A stretch of 64,000 nt of DNA from Fomes fomentarius (taxonomy: Eukaryota; Basidiomycota; Agaricomycetes; Polyporales; Polyporaceae). The notes below the pieces were generated by a model. It ran no database searches. It worked only from the letters and a program-made list of their open reading frames with translations, and was not told the DNA's origin. Position numbers and translations under genes: made by a program. The stretch is taken from positions 1-64,000 of the forward strand of contig JABYQN010000006.1 in assembly GCA_022606135.1 (NCBI GenBank), written 5' to 3'. Below are positions 23,600 to 37,300 of this stretch, piece by piece (within the stretch, counting starts at the first letter, position 1; each line of letters begins with the position of its first letter).

Positions 23600-26500
23600 G
23601 GGCCGTGGTCGGGGAGGGTTGCCTGTGGGGGCGGGTAGGAGTGGGAAGAGTAGTCGAGGAGCGCAGAGGAGAGAGGGAGGGATGTCGGGGCAGGAGGTGA
23701 AAGGGGGGCGGGGGGCGGGGCGGGGCCATATTTGAGGGACGGAGGAGAGGTTGATATCGCCTCCTGCCACGCCGCCACGCTCCCCATCATCCTTGCCTAA
23801 TCCGGCCGGTTGGCATTTTCCCTCGCCTCTCAACTCCTTGCCCTTTTCCAGCCACCCCTCCGCGCCCATGGGACCCCGGCCACTGTCATCCCGCCCTCCC
23901 TCCTCTCCTCTCCTCTCGCCTCGCCTCGCCTCGCATCAATCCTGATGAATATTGCGATCTACTTACCCATGGCCACTCTTCGCGGGAGGTCAGTTCGTCC
24001 GCCAACGCCCCAGTGGACTCTCCGCGCGCAGGCTGAGAATACGAACTGACTCCAGCCAGGTTAGCGGCGGACGTGCATCGCCCACAGCCAGCGCTGGGCA
24101 CACGAGGATACGGGCAGGACGGTCTTTCTCAGCGAGAAGTCGAAGACGTACCCGCTGGTGCCCCGTCTGAGGCGCGTAGATGCATGTGCGGCCCATTCAG
24201 CGCCAGGTCTTGCCATATTCTCCGACTCGGTCAGTCCAGCTCTCACTCCGTCCCTCAGCTGCACGCCCAGGTCTGGATGGATGAGATGTGCTCTCCAGCC
24301 GCATCTCCACTCACACCATCCCGCACCCTGCCCAGCATTCGAATTCGAATTCTCTCCGCCAGTCTGATCCATGCCGCTCCGGCCCTCCTCCATCCCCACA
24401 CTGCCCCCCATCTCTCCGACCGCCCCGGCCCAAGGCCGCCCGACGATACAACTCTCTACTGACCAGTACTACCTACCAGCTGCAGCATACGTCACCTGCG
24501 CTCTCTCTCATCGCGCCTTGCCCTCCATCTTCTCGTCTTCGAATCCGTCCTTGCTGTCCGACGCATGCCGGCCTCCTGCTCAGCCTCTCTGTCAGCCCCT
24601 AGCTCTCGTCCCATTCAGTCCTTTCCCTCTCTTCTCTCTCTCTCCATCCGTGCGCTAACCACCTTGCTCCCACTCCCGCGCCTCCGAGTAGACTCCTCCC
24701 ATCTGCCCAACCTTGTCTCCGTCTCTGATCGTCTGCAGCCTCATGGCCTCCTCCACCTCTCTTCTCCCATCCCGCAGCAGCGCCCCGCTGCGCTCACATG
24801 CTCCCGGCCTCTTCTTCCTCCACCGTCCGTCCACGTTCTCCAGTATTGAATATCCCCTTCCTCGGCCGCCTCTTTTCCCACTCTCCACCTTCTCTCACCC
24901 CGTCCTCTCCTCTCCCCGATTTATCCAACAGCGCTCTCCGCGCACACGCCAGAAGAACACCATCCACCCGTTCCCGTTCCCGCGTCCTATGTCCCGCCGC
25001 GGGCTCGAGACCTACATCGGGATTCACTGTCCAGAATAGTAGCAGCGCGCACACGTCCACGCTCACGCGTATGCTTTCCACTCCGACTTACACGCTTCGT
25101 CATCCCTCCATCATCTCTCCAGATCCAGGTACTAGCACTCCTTTGACCGTCCTCACTCTGCCCCGCTCTGAATACTCATGGGCTACAGATCTTCTCACGC
25201 ACACGGTCGCTCTCCAGCATGCCTGCAGCCTTAGTCATTCTCAACCTATCCCGTTTCTCAAGAGTCAAAGGCTCAGATGACCTGTGGCATCGGCACCCTC
25301 CCCCTCCACACCCCGGGGGTGCGCTCCCGCCGACGGCTGTGCACAGCCGCGGCCTGCAACGTGTTCTCCCGCATGCTGCTTCTCCGAATCCGCCTCAACT
25401 TGCATAGCGAAATCTACGCATCTTGGAGACCCCGCTCGCCCGCACATCCGGCCGGAGAGCGGGTGTTTGTCGGGCATTCCCACACGGCGCGCCCGGGACC
25501 AGGACTTCTTCGAGGGGACGCTGCACGCTGCACGCTTGCCAAGCTGCTGCTGCTGCTGCGCGACTGGCTGCAAAGCTGGAGGAACCGGACGCTGCGGCCA
25601 CCAAGCACCCTTACACGCACACGCACAGTGCACCCTCTCCTGCGGTCGAATGTCTTCGATTACTACTTATGATTCCGACTCGAGGCTCGCGGGTGGCCAT
25701 GGGTAAATATGTGAGTTCCCTCAGCCGGCGTTTGACTGCGTGATCTACCCGTCTTCCCCACGCGACCGCGACGGTGCAGATCTCGGTGCCGAAAACGGAA
25801 ACAAGGGCGGGAGGGTAAGGAAAGCCGGAAGACAGCGCGACGGGCTCCCCGGGGGTCCTCGTTGTCGCGCCGGCCCCCTTTCTATTTCCGTCGGACGTGC
25901 GCTGTCAGCCGCCAATTGCAAGTCTGGATCTGCAGCGCGCTCGCCGCTCGCCGTCTCGCCGTCTTTCCCGCAACCCTCAACGCCGCACGCCCGCACGCGT
26001 CTTCGGACACGGATGACACATGCCGCAACGGCGTGCCGCGCGCGAGAACGGATCTGCCCAGTCGCGACTCGCGACGCCCCCCACGCCCCCCGCCCACGTG
26101 TCTTCGAATGGAAAAGAGCCAGACGAGCGTCGGGCGCCGCCCGTCCTGTTCGCAGCCCCTCCTCCCCCCCGGGACGCCGTCGCCGATTCCCATGCGACAG
26201 GTGCACAGTGTCAACGTCGGCGGTCGACGGCCAGCTGCCCAGTGGCGCGCAGTCGGTGCCTGCGCGCCTAAGCCGAGATCGTCTTCGGGATTCGCCCCGC
26301 TCGGGCTCGGGCTCGGGCTCGGGACGCCGGTGAGAGGTCACGCCATGTCGCAAGCACACCGACGCAGTACTGAGTGCGCGCTCCCCATCGCGGCGATCGC
26401 GCTGCGCTGCGACGCCGCCTGCTCGCGCGCGAAAGAAGTCGCAGTTCTCGAACGCGCCACAGGCGGCGCGCCCGCGCCCGCCCAAAAAAAAAATTCCCAA

Positions 26501-29500
26501 ATGCCTATAAAAGGGCTTGCGCTTTGCGCGCCGTGCTGCGGGATTGGGGATCGGCGCGATGGGAGGATGTCGTTGTTCTCGGATTGAGAACGAGTTATGT
26601 TGTTCCCAGTTCTTAGCCACCACCGCACAAGAAGGTCGCCGCTGCGTTGCACAACGCGCTGTGTTGCCACTCCCGCAGGCCTCAGTTCTCCAGCGGGATC
26701 TTGATGTCCCGGGATCGCCGACGCCGAGCCTCCACTTATGACCCGCCGACGGCGGTACGGCGGTTGTTGGCGAGCGTGAGAGGCGCGACTGGAACAACGC
26801 GAACAACAAGGGGGCAACGGGGCCCGCACCCCTTCTATCGCAGCTGATGACTCTTGTGCGGCGCACACAAGAGAAGGCGCAAGAAGATCGTTGGACGGCG
26901 TACGCGAAGGTCAAGGGAGTGATGTAAGCGGACGAGAACGTCCGGGCGCGCGAGCTCTGGGATTGGAGGCGGACGGTGCGCGCGCGGATGGATTGGATGA
27001 TGGATGATGCGCGATCGCGGGTTCGCGATGTTCTCCCACCCACAAGTCAGAGCCGGCTACCCTTTCCAGAAACAGGTCGGGGGGATGTTGGAGGCATTGC
27101 ATCAATTTCGAAAACCCGGCGTCCCAGTGTCCCAGTGTCCAGTGTACACGATGCCATCGTTGCGTCGCGCGCTTCTTCTCCGATTCCGGCGGGAGCATTC
27201 AATATTCAATATTCAATACTTACACATGCTTGTGCGGGCCTCGGGAGGGTGCGCGGCGTGTGGCCGGGGGAGGGCGCGCATCAAGAACGCGGTACGAACG
27301 AGGCACGCGGGCCACATGCCCCTCGCCCCGGAATTGGGCTTGTGAGCCCGCGCGCTGTCGCCGACATCGCCCTTCGCTCACCGCGCACGGCCTCCCCGCG
27401 CAGAGCCGAGCTGATGAGGATCAGGGTGAGAGCACCAAATGCGCCGTACCCATCGCGCCATCGCCGCCGCTGTCCAGGTTCAACTCAGAGGTGGATCGAA
27501 CCCGACCGCCGCAGATGTGTACCTCCTGCAGGCTGCAGGCCGCTGGGCGGGTGAAGGAGGGGGCGCGTGCCGGGTACCTGGCGATGACGCTGACGTCCAA
27601 AGTGAAGCGCAAGGTGTGAGAACCCTCAAGTGACCGAGCGCTAGCACAGGTCCGTGGAGGGAGGAACACTTTGTGAATCCCAACTCTAAACGTCTTACCC
27701 ACCTCCGTCTCCGAACCTGCCAATCACAGCATCCCCGACTCCGGCCCTGCCAAAGTCCAGAGCGCCGCACTGCTCGCCCTCGCCCTCGCCCTTGCCCGCG
27801 TCCATCTCCGAGTGGATATGTGGCGGACGTGCGGCCGTAGTAAGCAGAGCTCGCCTTCTCGTCTGTCCCACAGCGGGATCATCCTCATCCGATCCAGAGT
27901 CAATCCTTTGCGAAGACGTACATTCTATCAGGTCGAGACCTATTATGTACCACGACGGCGCGTAAGTACGGTGAATGGCATGGAGCGGTTGCTCATGCTC
28001 ATGCCCTTGTTCCCTGTTCGGACATGCGGACATTAGCTGAACGCTTCGCATTCTGGCATGATGCATCTGCCCCCTCTGATCAGAGACCCCGCCGCTCTTC
28101 CGACGTCCGACTTCCCGCCTTCGACAATCTATCTCAATCCAGCCCACGGACGCCGCCTGCGCCTGCGCCTGCCGGAGCGCGATGGATGCGACCGACGGGC
28201 CAAGCATGCATTGCATCGCATTGCAGATCGCCCACGTCTGGCCACCCACCTCGCCTCGCCGCTCTCTGCCATCGACACCCACCCGCGGCCAGTCCTGCGC
28301 ACCTGGCACCTGCTACCTGCTGCCTGCACCCTGCAGGAGGCGGGGCGCGCACGTCCAACAGCCGTACGAACCACTCAATGTGCCTCGCGATTGGCCCCTG
28401 TCCGCATTCAGTACTCAGTACTCGGTACTCAGTACTCATCGATATCCACGTCCGATGCTGCAGCGTGCACCCCCGCCCTCCGGCCCTTCCCAGCGTCAAC
28501 CCGAGCACTGAGCCTACTCAGCAGCCTCGCCCACCCCTCGTCTCTTCTCTCTTCTCTCTTCCTCTACCTCCCAGTCCTCCCACACTCCCCCGCCGCGACG
28601 CTGGCCCCTCGCCCTTTCGGATCATCGCTATCTCACTATCCAGGCAAGAGTGCACCGACGGTCGGGAGCGCAAGCAACCGAGGCCGAATGTGAGCAAAGG
28701 CCGCGTCATTCATATTGGACACACACACACACCTCCCTCCCGCGAGAAGTGAGAAGCGCGGAGGGGGAGGGGGGCGCACACAAGGGCCAAGCCCTCTCTG
28801 CCGCTTGCCGTGTGCACCTGGGAACGCGGGCACATGGCACATGTCAATAATGATGGCTGGAACAAACGAACAAACGACCTCCTCTCGCGGGTAGCCCTCG
28901 CTTGGGGCTCGCTCTGGGTTCTTGTTCTCGTCTATTGTAAGTACCGCATCGGGTTCCGCGCTTGTAGCTTCTAGCATGTCGCCTCCGCTCTGCGCGCCCT
29001 GAAGCGCCGTCTACCGTCTACCGAGTATCTACACGATCGGGTGCAGCCTGCGCTGACAGTGGCAGGAGAGGAGGTCGCGCATGATGTATGTATGCAAAAC
29101 CCCGAGCGAGGACCGGCTGCACGCTCTCGTCTCCGCGCCCGTCTCTCCAAGCCGGAGCCTCGAGGCTGCCACACGGCGCGTTTCCCGCCGTCAGCTGTCA
29201 GATCGCGATCTCGGTTGCGCTGGATATGCTTCTGGAGATGGTATGTCATTGTAAGTACTAATATCAGCAAGTACCAGTCCGTACGTGCCACTCTGCCATC
29301 ACCGCATGGCGGCTGCGACTAGTACTGGGAATCTGGCGAACTCCCCGGCGTAGACGGCCCAGACTCACCTCGTTCTATGGCGCGTCTACTCTACTCAAAG
29401 GCGGGACACGAACCTCTCGACGCCTACATTCTGTGATCTTGATGCACTCAGACCTCTGTGGTTCTACGATCCTAGCGCTTCTGCAGTACCCCACCTTCAA

Positions 29501-30000
29501 TGAAAAAAAAAATCAACCGCCGTAACAGCATGCGCACCGCCGCTAAAACAAGCCAATCCGCTCTTCCTCTTCCTCTTCCCATCTCAAGTCTCAAGTCTCC
29601 CAGTCTAGAACCACCGAGCTGCGACGTCACGCTCCTGGCGCCCGCCTATCAAGATTTTTGTTTTTATATGCAAGCCTCGAGTTGGCCTCCCGAGCGCTCC
29701 TCCTGTCTCCTCCCGGCTCCGGAGTCCGCGCCCGATGCCTCCGTGCTTTCAAGCCCGTCCGCGTCCGGGCTTTTGGCTTAGGTTAGGTCTTGGTCTCAAT
29801 CTCAATCTCGACACTCACGCAGCATGCACGACGCCGACTGGGGCTAGGCTAGAGCGGGACCTAGAGTTGAGTTAGAGCTAGAGCTTGCTGCTGCTGCCGC
29901 TGCCACCACGACCGAAGATAGGACCGGACACGAGGCAGCGGCGTGTCGGATGGGCAACGCCTCTGCCTCGCGGCCCGTCTGTCTGCTCTCGCCGTCGTAA
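23600..30000. other. Gene-poor GC/pyrimidine-rich stretch, part 1
   Basis: There are many overlapping open frames, as expected from high GC, but no domain, no splice-consistent chain and no matched paralogue in the window. The frame of 432 codons on the minus strand (25745-27043) is Arg/Ser/Pro-rich low-complexity translation. Locally present are a GGCGA-type repeat (about 23905-23940), a TATAAAAG at 26506-26513 on the plus strand and short repeats of GTACTCA near 28405-28440. The end next to 23600 must contain the promoter of the zinc-finger gene. I cannot support any gene. Confidence 0.5.
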
Positions 30001-31885
30001 GCGTCGTCATAGTCATAGGCATGACGGTGGTGGTGGACAGCGACAGCGAGTGTGTGAGTATGAGTGTGAGTATGAGAAGCCTCGAGTGTTCACGCTGACG
30101 GGGAGGGGGGGGAGGCTGTTCCAACGGTACACACCGCGCGAGTCCGAGTCGGTCCCCAGCCACCGGTCACTTTGGCAGTTTTGTGCAACGCGGATTCCAG
30201 CGGTGATGATGTTGCAGAAGGGAAAGACTGCGTTGGACCGCTGGAGGAGGCCGTTCACGGCCGGTGTAGTACTAGTACTAATACCCGTAGGATATTAGGA
30301 CGGCGAGCGCGCCCTCGGCCCCCGGCCCTCGTGCAATGCAAGTGTCGTCCTCGGCGCCGTTTCACGTCCTTCCTGCTTGGCACTGCTCGATTCCGGCCGT
30401 CGTGGACAGTGGAGGGTGGGTGAGTCGTTGCCTCAAGGTCGGAGGCTGTACACGCCGACCTGGCGAGATCTGTGCCACCTGCGCTGTGCGGTGCGTTCTC
30501 GAGCCTCGAGTCTTGACGTCGGGCTGAGTTTACACGACTGGCCAGTTCTGGTGAACGATCGTCCGCTCACTCTCGCTGTTTACTGCAGTTCACTCCCCTG
30601 CCGCACTCGGTCCCGCTCGTTGTCCCGTGTGCGAGTACAGCGAAGGAGCTGTCGGACGTCTGAATACGAACGAATTTCCAACAGCTCAGGCTGATAGCAT
30701 CATCTACTTGGATAGTACTGTGGGACGGGGATGTCGTACCTGAATATAATTCGGATAGACTGCGCGGTGCGCACCGTGCGCCCATAATAAACCACAAATG
30801 GCCACTGCATCTATAGACTTTCATGGTCAGTCATCGGCTGCTTGTAGTGCTCGTTGAGTTCTGAGATGTAGAGATATCCCACTCGATGCATGGCGCGATG
30901 CCACTGTTGAGCTCAGACTTCGAGCTGCGTGCCTAGACACCTCCGTTGTATGCCGCGCAAATCTCACCCGTGACCCACTTAAGACAATGAGAACGATGGC
31001 ACAGTGACAGTGGACGTGCCGGACACTCGTTATTGTTTGGTGACCATGTCAGATTTCTAGCACCGCGAGGCCTATTGCCATCAATATTACGATCCGGAGA
31101 AAATGCCTCCGCACGCAGACTCCCCATCTCCAAACGCGATCCCCGATCCCTGAGCCCCGACGCCGCCGCGCCAATATATTGAAGTACCCCGAGGAGCCTG
31201 ACTAGACTGAGCAGAGCCGTCGGCGGCGCGCGTGTCGTGTGCGTATGTGTATCTCATCTCATCTCGTCTTGTCTCATCTCATCTCCACGCCGGCGCTGCC
31301 GGTGCACCGCAGCCGCACTGCACTACGATCGCGAGCTGGGAGCGCGGTGTGTTTGCAGATCTCGATCTGCCCACATACTCCATTACATAATGTTCTCACG
31401 CTTGTGCATTGTTTTTTACACTTGACTGGCGGCTGTCCAACTTGGGTTCCACTGTACAGTCGTTCTACCACCTCGTCTTTCTCTATCCCAGCGAGATGTA
31501 CGTATAACAGCACCTGCTGCCTAGGCGTGCCAGCGGTTGTAAGCTCTGCCGGTGGCACTTGAGGCTCACTTTCATCTGTTTATCCGCAGTCCAATTCCGA
31601 CTCATGAAAACTGTCTATGTGCCAGAGTGCCTCTCACTAGCGTAGCGATGGTACATACTCCGCCGAGCGATTTCGGACCGCCCGAGGCCGAGGTCAAGGC
31701 ACGTAGTACGTAGGTGCTCAGTACTGTCGCGCTCAGCCTGCGTCGTCTGCGTACGTACACTTGACGCAGCCTTGCTGCTTCCCAGCGCCCTATCCCTCTC
31801 AGTCGGCTTGCTGAAATGAAGTCCTCGACCGTTCTTTTGGACCCGACCGTCGAGGAACGAGGGCAGCAAACCACCACGCGTCCGC

Positions 31886-31915
31886 TATCCATCCATCCAT
31901 CCATCCATCCATCTA
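31886..31915. repeat. (ATCC)n microsatellite
   Basis: Six or so consecutive ATCC units end in ATCTATCTG. Confidence 0.85.
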
Positions 31916-34272
31916 TCTGTGGTCTGGCAGGTCACCACTAATCGCTCGTTCGTCCACCTCCTACGCCTCTCGCTCAGTCTTATCTGCTCATCTCTCTGCA
32001 TAGTGGGGACCCGCTGACTGTCGTTCTCCTGGCATCTTCGTCGCAAACTTGCTATGTCGCACGCCGGAGGCTCAGACGCCAGGACTAAGACCGGCTGACA
32101 CTCGACACCGAGAAGGAGAAGACAGCCAGCCCTTCTAGCTTCGCTGGTCCTTCAGATCAGTACCTGCCAGTGGCTAACCTTGAGGGAACGTGGTGGACGC
32201 GTTGCGCTCCCCGTCCCTGGCGCATCAGTACGGCTGCATCACGGGGCTGCTCTCCAGCCTTCTCTGTCCTCACTGGAGAAGAGGCGGCCCTCTCACCGCT
32301 CAGCCGCTTACAGGAAAAGAAGACATTGTTCAATGTGGAAGGGCAGGACGCGCTGGATGTTATTTCGGGGTCGGGCTTGGCTTCCTGAGTCAGCCACACA
32401 CACTCCTTGCGCCCATGGCTTGCGACTAACGGAGGCTCAGAAACCAGTGATCACACGAATGCGATATTTCAACGCTGGCAGGCTCCAGTGCGACATATCG
32501 ATCTATCAAGGGGGGGTTCTAACGGGCGACGCCTTCGTGCTTCGCGAACGTTGCTTTCTTACTCTAGCCCCATTGTCGCCGGGGCCGGGGCCGCACTAAG
32601 CTCTTACTCCGACGGCGCACCAAGAACCCGTTGTCGGCATCGCAGTACTGGCACGTCCCTCACTCACTGGTCACTGGGGTCCCCCGAAGGGTCTAGGTAA
32701 AAGTCCTCGGCGACCGCGATCTTCTCGGATTCGGGTCTGACGGTGTCCACGGACGGCGCACTGGCGCGCGGACGGCGCGTGTTCGTCGTTACTTGAAATG
32801 CCACCGACGACCGCACATCGTACTTCAATTCCAAGGTCTATCGTGTCATCCGCCAAGGAATCATATTCCCTGTCTATCGTGCGCACGGTCATAACGCCTT
32901 GGACCACCACGATTCCTTGGCGCGCATTCCCAACATGATCCTGTGCCGATGCGCTACGACCTTCCTTCTTGACGCTGTCTATGGATCTGCGGGCATGCGA
33001 AGCGGGCGGGGTTGGTCGGCGCCCGCTGCTCTTGGGATGAAGGTCTTGCTGGTGGTTGTGCCGTAATCAAAGCGCGGCTCTGGTGCGGTCCGCAGCCGCA
33101 TGCCTAGGGTGTGGACCCATTCACTGCTCTATGGGAGTACGGGGAGACGTCGGGACGGGAGCGCGGCATGCCTGCCTGCCTGCCCGCCTGCGCATGTGCG
33201 GGTGGGAATGCGGACGCGCATGGCATGGGACAGTGTGACGGTGGATGATAGGGTTGCCGGTTGGCCACTAGCGGCGGCAGCGTGCGCATGCAATCCGACA
33301 CTCTCATGCTATTCTCGGGTCGGGGCCCGTCCTCAGACCGTGTGCGAGATGTGGTACTACGATGAAATATCTTTAGGTGTGGGCTTGGGCTTGGGCTTCT
33401 ATGCCGCCGCTCGCCGCTCGCCGTCGCCGTCGCCGTCGCCCGAGCCCCGTCGTCTCTCCAAGTCCGAATGGCCGAACCGACCTTGTCGCGATCGCAACCC
33501 CGCCCCTTCCCCTTCCCCTTCCCCACCCCCACACACAACTCAACGTAAGCGTGTGCAGAAGCCATTGCTTCTCAGACGTACTCGCGTCCGCTCTTCGGAT
33601 CCGCCCTGTACCCTCTTCGTCTTCGTGTGGCGGCCTTGAAAGGACGGTCTGCATGAGGCTAGGCTATGCTAGCTGGAGCAGTATCGATGCCTCCTTGCTT
33701 GCGCTGCGCGAAGATGTGCTCGGTTGCAGAGGGTTGCGTATGTAAGTACTTGTTCAGATGCGGCCAAACCGCGCCTGCACACGCGTCCCAGGGGCCCATG
33801 GCATCTCATCACTTTCCAAGGTCGCGCGTTCCGGTTCTCCCTAGTCTCATATGCATGTAACATGTGCCAACTGACAACGACGAGGTTCAGGGGGGAAGCA
33901 CAAAGTCAGCAGCATCGCCGGCCTCGGCCTCGAGGCGTACGCAAGGTGCTTGGACGTCCGGCGCGCACAGGCCCGGGATGGGTCATGCAGTCCCAGCGCA
34001 GCAAAGTCATCTGGCCAGCGACTTGGGATCCTCTCCTCGAGACGGGCGGGAGCAGATTATCAATCGATCGCACGCCAGATCTTCTTTCTCGCGCAAGCCA
34101 CTGCCAGCAGGGACGCGCCTGCGGTTGGCCCGCCCCAAATACGGATTGCGAAGAGGAGAAGCGCAGGGGGGGGGCTTGGGAAGTGGGTGGGCACCCCGCA
34201 CCTGCGCGGCAGCGCTCGACTTCCTTTGTCATTGTCAATGCGATTCCCTGTTTTGGACTGGGCCCGGTGTGC

Positions 34273-34328
34273 GATGGGCGGTGGGCGGTGGGCGGTGGGC
34301 GGTGCGGATGGGTATGGGTATGGGTATG
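34273..34328. repeat. G-rich tandem repeats (GGGCGGT)n and (GGGTAT)n
   Basis: Four GGGCGGT units are followed by three GGGTAT units. The runs of G triplets on one strand make a G-quadruplex possible. Not telomeric (the fungal unit is TTAGGG). Confidence 0.8.
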
Positions 34329-37300
34329 TAGGATGGGATTCAAAGGAAAAGGATGCACCCAGGCCAAGCGGAGTGCCGATGCCGATAGTGCGCTTCCCTC
34401 TCGCGATATCTTCGCCCGCACGGCTGCAGGCTGCTGCAGGGCGCTGCGCCGAGTGGCATGGACGCAGGACACGGGGTGTGTGTGTGCGTGGTGCCGCCCC
34501 CTCTGTTGCGAAGGCAGGACATGACAAAGAGGCGTGGTGAGCGACGTGTGATCTCGATTCGTGCGAGGGTCACTGAGACGGAGTGCTGTGTAACTCGTTT
34601 TGTTGCCCCCGAGATGTCGCATCGCACGCACCTACTGGTATCCTCTTGCGCCCACAACATCTTTCCGCTTCATCGTCGGATTCACCGCATGCTCGAGGTG
34701 AGTGACTCTGTTGGAAGGCCATAGATGTGTTCAATCGCCGGCATTCCTTTGGATGACGGTACGTTTGTCGTACGGCGGTCCTGCGCACTGCGCAGCGCCC
34801 TCTGACTTTCGCAGACGCCGTTAAATTTTGTTCAAACAGCGAGTGGAACGACGGTGATTGTGCCAATATCCGCCCATTGTAAAGGTAAGTCATACCGTGA
34901 CACTGTCATGACAGAACCCAGTCAATATTGAAGGACTCGACGTTTTCACTCGCACGGATACACTCAAGCCGTTCGCGATCTGGGTCAAGACAACTCATCC
35001 GAACCCTGGTAAGCACTCAAATAATCATAGCTAGTTCCTGGAACGCGGAGCTGTCGCGGGGGATGGTTCGCCCCCCGCCGTCCCAGAATCAAGGCCGCCG
35101 GTAACACACTTCCATTCCAGCCGCCATCTTTTCCCCCGATGCACTAGTACATCGTGACCACCTATCCACTGCTCATGCATGACGCTGTGTCTGCCGCTCG
35201 CCCGCTGCGCTGACGCTCTCCTCGCCTCGAGGGCAAGGCTGTTTGTCATGCCACTCACACTATCACAGCCAGTAGTCACGATTCCGACCGCAACCCCCAA
35301 ACGCAATCATCCCCTATGGGCTGGGCACCGCATGCTCCGGGTTTCGAGCCTGAGTCAGCTTCGGCGGCTCGATGAGCGCAGTCAGACTCGGACGCGGTGA
35401 GATCAGGATCATACTGTGCGGATCGCCTGTTGACGCGCACAGTGAGCCGGAGCCGTGATTATTGAGTGTGCGAATGGTGGGTGGCTAAATTCTGACATTC
35501 GGCGCGCAAGTAGTACCCCGCGGCTGCGACTAGTGCTAGCTCATCACACTATGGAAATGGAACCACCGAGCGTTCCGGGCCATCGTAGGTTTGCCATTGA
35601 GCTGTCGTACTAGGCGTCTTCTCTCAGGTCTGTGCATGCCACAGTCCACTACTGAAGGAGAATCGATTTTCGCGTGAGTACTAGGCCGCAGACGGTCAGC
35701 ACAACCTTCGATACACTACGGCGCTTCGATCCCTTGTTGGATGGAGCTTGTCGCTAACACTTGAAACCCGGAACTTGCAGATTATCGTCGCGTGCGATTC
35801 CCTTTCGCCGGATACTTTGGTCTCAAACGGATCAACACCCTTGCATGATATTTCACGCTCCCGACACGCTCGCTCCGTCGCGCCTGACCTGTCACTTTGC
35901 CATTCAAAAGCAGCATGCGATCCATGATGGAAGTGAAGATCTCGAAGGGCCGGCAAGTACTGGAAGTGGTGTGCCGGTTGCGGCCTTCCTTCTGACCCAG
36001 TGGCGTACAGCACGCAGGTCCGTGATCATCCCGGGTATTCGAATTGGCTCTCAGGCAGGTCTTCAGTGCGTGTACGAGATGCCGGATTTATTCTGAATGT
36101 GACCCCAGATACCGCATCGACGTCGGTGCGAAGTGATTCGCCAGATGCTGGAGGAGCTTCGATCCGTGATGGTCGAGGATGACTCTGGCTGAAGCGGCGG
36201 TTGTTCTGAATTTGTTCGATTCTATCTGAGCATCTTGAGCCGCTGAGCCGTCATCGAGGTGCTTAGCGTATGAGAACACATGGATCAAATTGTGAGTTTG
36301 AGGGGTAGAAAAAAAACTTTTGGATGTGTTTGGAAAGCTAGATTCTACTCAGACAGGTAATCTCAACGATATATGTTCTCGTACCTACCGAATTTTGGCG
36401 AACATACACGAACAATCAGGAATCATACCCAATGAGCTCTCTGACGATTGCTTGAACCTCCGTCGGCAATTGAGCTGCCTTCCTTATTTGGAAGGGAAAT
36501 CCTGGATGCATCAGGCTCCTTGGACGTCCTCCAACCATCCAAGAGTGTATGGGATTCGCACAGGAATTTTAAAGTTTTGATCCATGACGGCACATTGTCA
36601 ACATTGCGTCATGAACTTGATCTTTGGGATGTATCTGCATCTCCAACACTTAGGCAAGTTGTCCTTTGACCACCATCTCCCTCGCCGCCGTTTTCATCTT
36701 CTTCGCCCTCGTCGTCGTTGCCGTTCTTACCTTCGTCCTCGTTCCCATCCCCCGTGAGTCCTCGAATACAACTACATCAGTCGGACCGTCTGTTTCTTGA
36801 AGTCGTATACTCTCCTGCGGCTCGATACAAGAGGATTCGACGTAAATCATGGGTGGTGAGTCGATCATTTTGAATTGAAGTACTCGCGGATCGCCAAGGT
36901 GCGTTCTCTAGTCCCAATATCTCGCACAGCTACCGCTTACTCGTTGCAGGTACTCGTCTTCTCGGTATTTCTGTCTTCTCTCTTATGTGGGTCTCCTCTC
37001 AGGTCTCCTCTTCAAGGAAGACCGGCATATAGCGTGGCGACTACCTTGATACTCGTGCTTAGGCCCTTCCGACTGTGTGGCTGTTGTGGGCTGTTCGGCC
37101 GTCGTGCCCTTCTGATATAGGTATGTGTCGCTCGTGGTCCGGTCCCGATCGGATTTTCTCTCTTAGTACTGATGGGCAGTACTAACCGATAAAACCGTGA
37201 GGCCACTAGAGAGGGCTGGGGTATGGGTTAGTCCTGTTATGATCGTACCTTCTCCACATGGTAGGTCTCACGAATCCTACGCCTCAGACAGATAAGGAGA

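Noticed and set aside
26506..26741. TATAAAAG followed by a short Cys-rich frame (MGGCRCSRIENELCC)
   Set aside because: A good TATA match, but the frame is short, loses its cysteines after the first third and has no leader peptide or homologous copy.
25745..27043. 432-codon minus-strand open frame in the gene-poor region
   Set aside because: Arg/Ser/Pro-rich low-complexity translation with equally long overlapping frames on the other strand, explained by high GC; no domain and no splice context.
34273..34328. Internal telomere-like repeat
   Set aside because: Units are GGGCGGT and GGGTAT, not TTAGGG; short and isolated, so a plain microsatellite.
36320..37120. Exon-like pieces, including a hydrophobic FIFFALVVVAVLTFVLV segment and an ILANIHEQSGIIPNEL segment
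   Set aside because: Acceptor- and donor-like signals are present, but no chain of exons keeps frame and no family is identifiable; could be a relic or chance.
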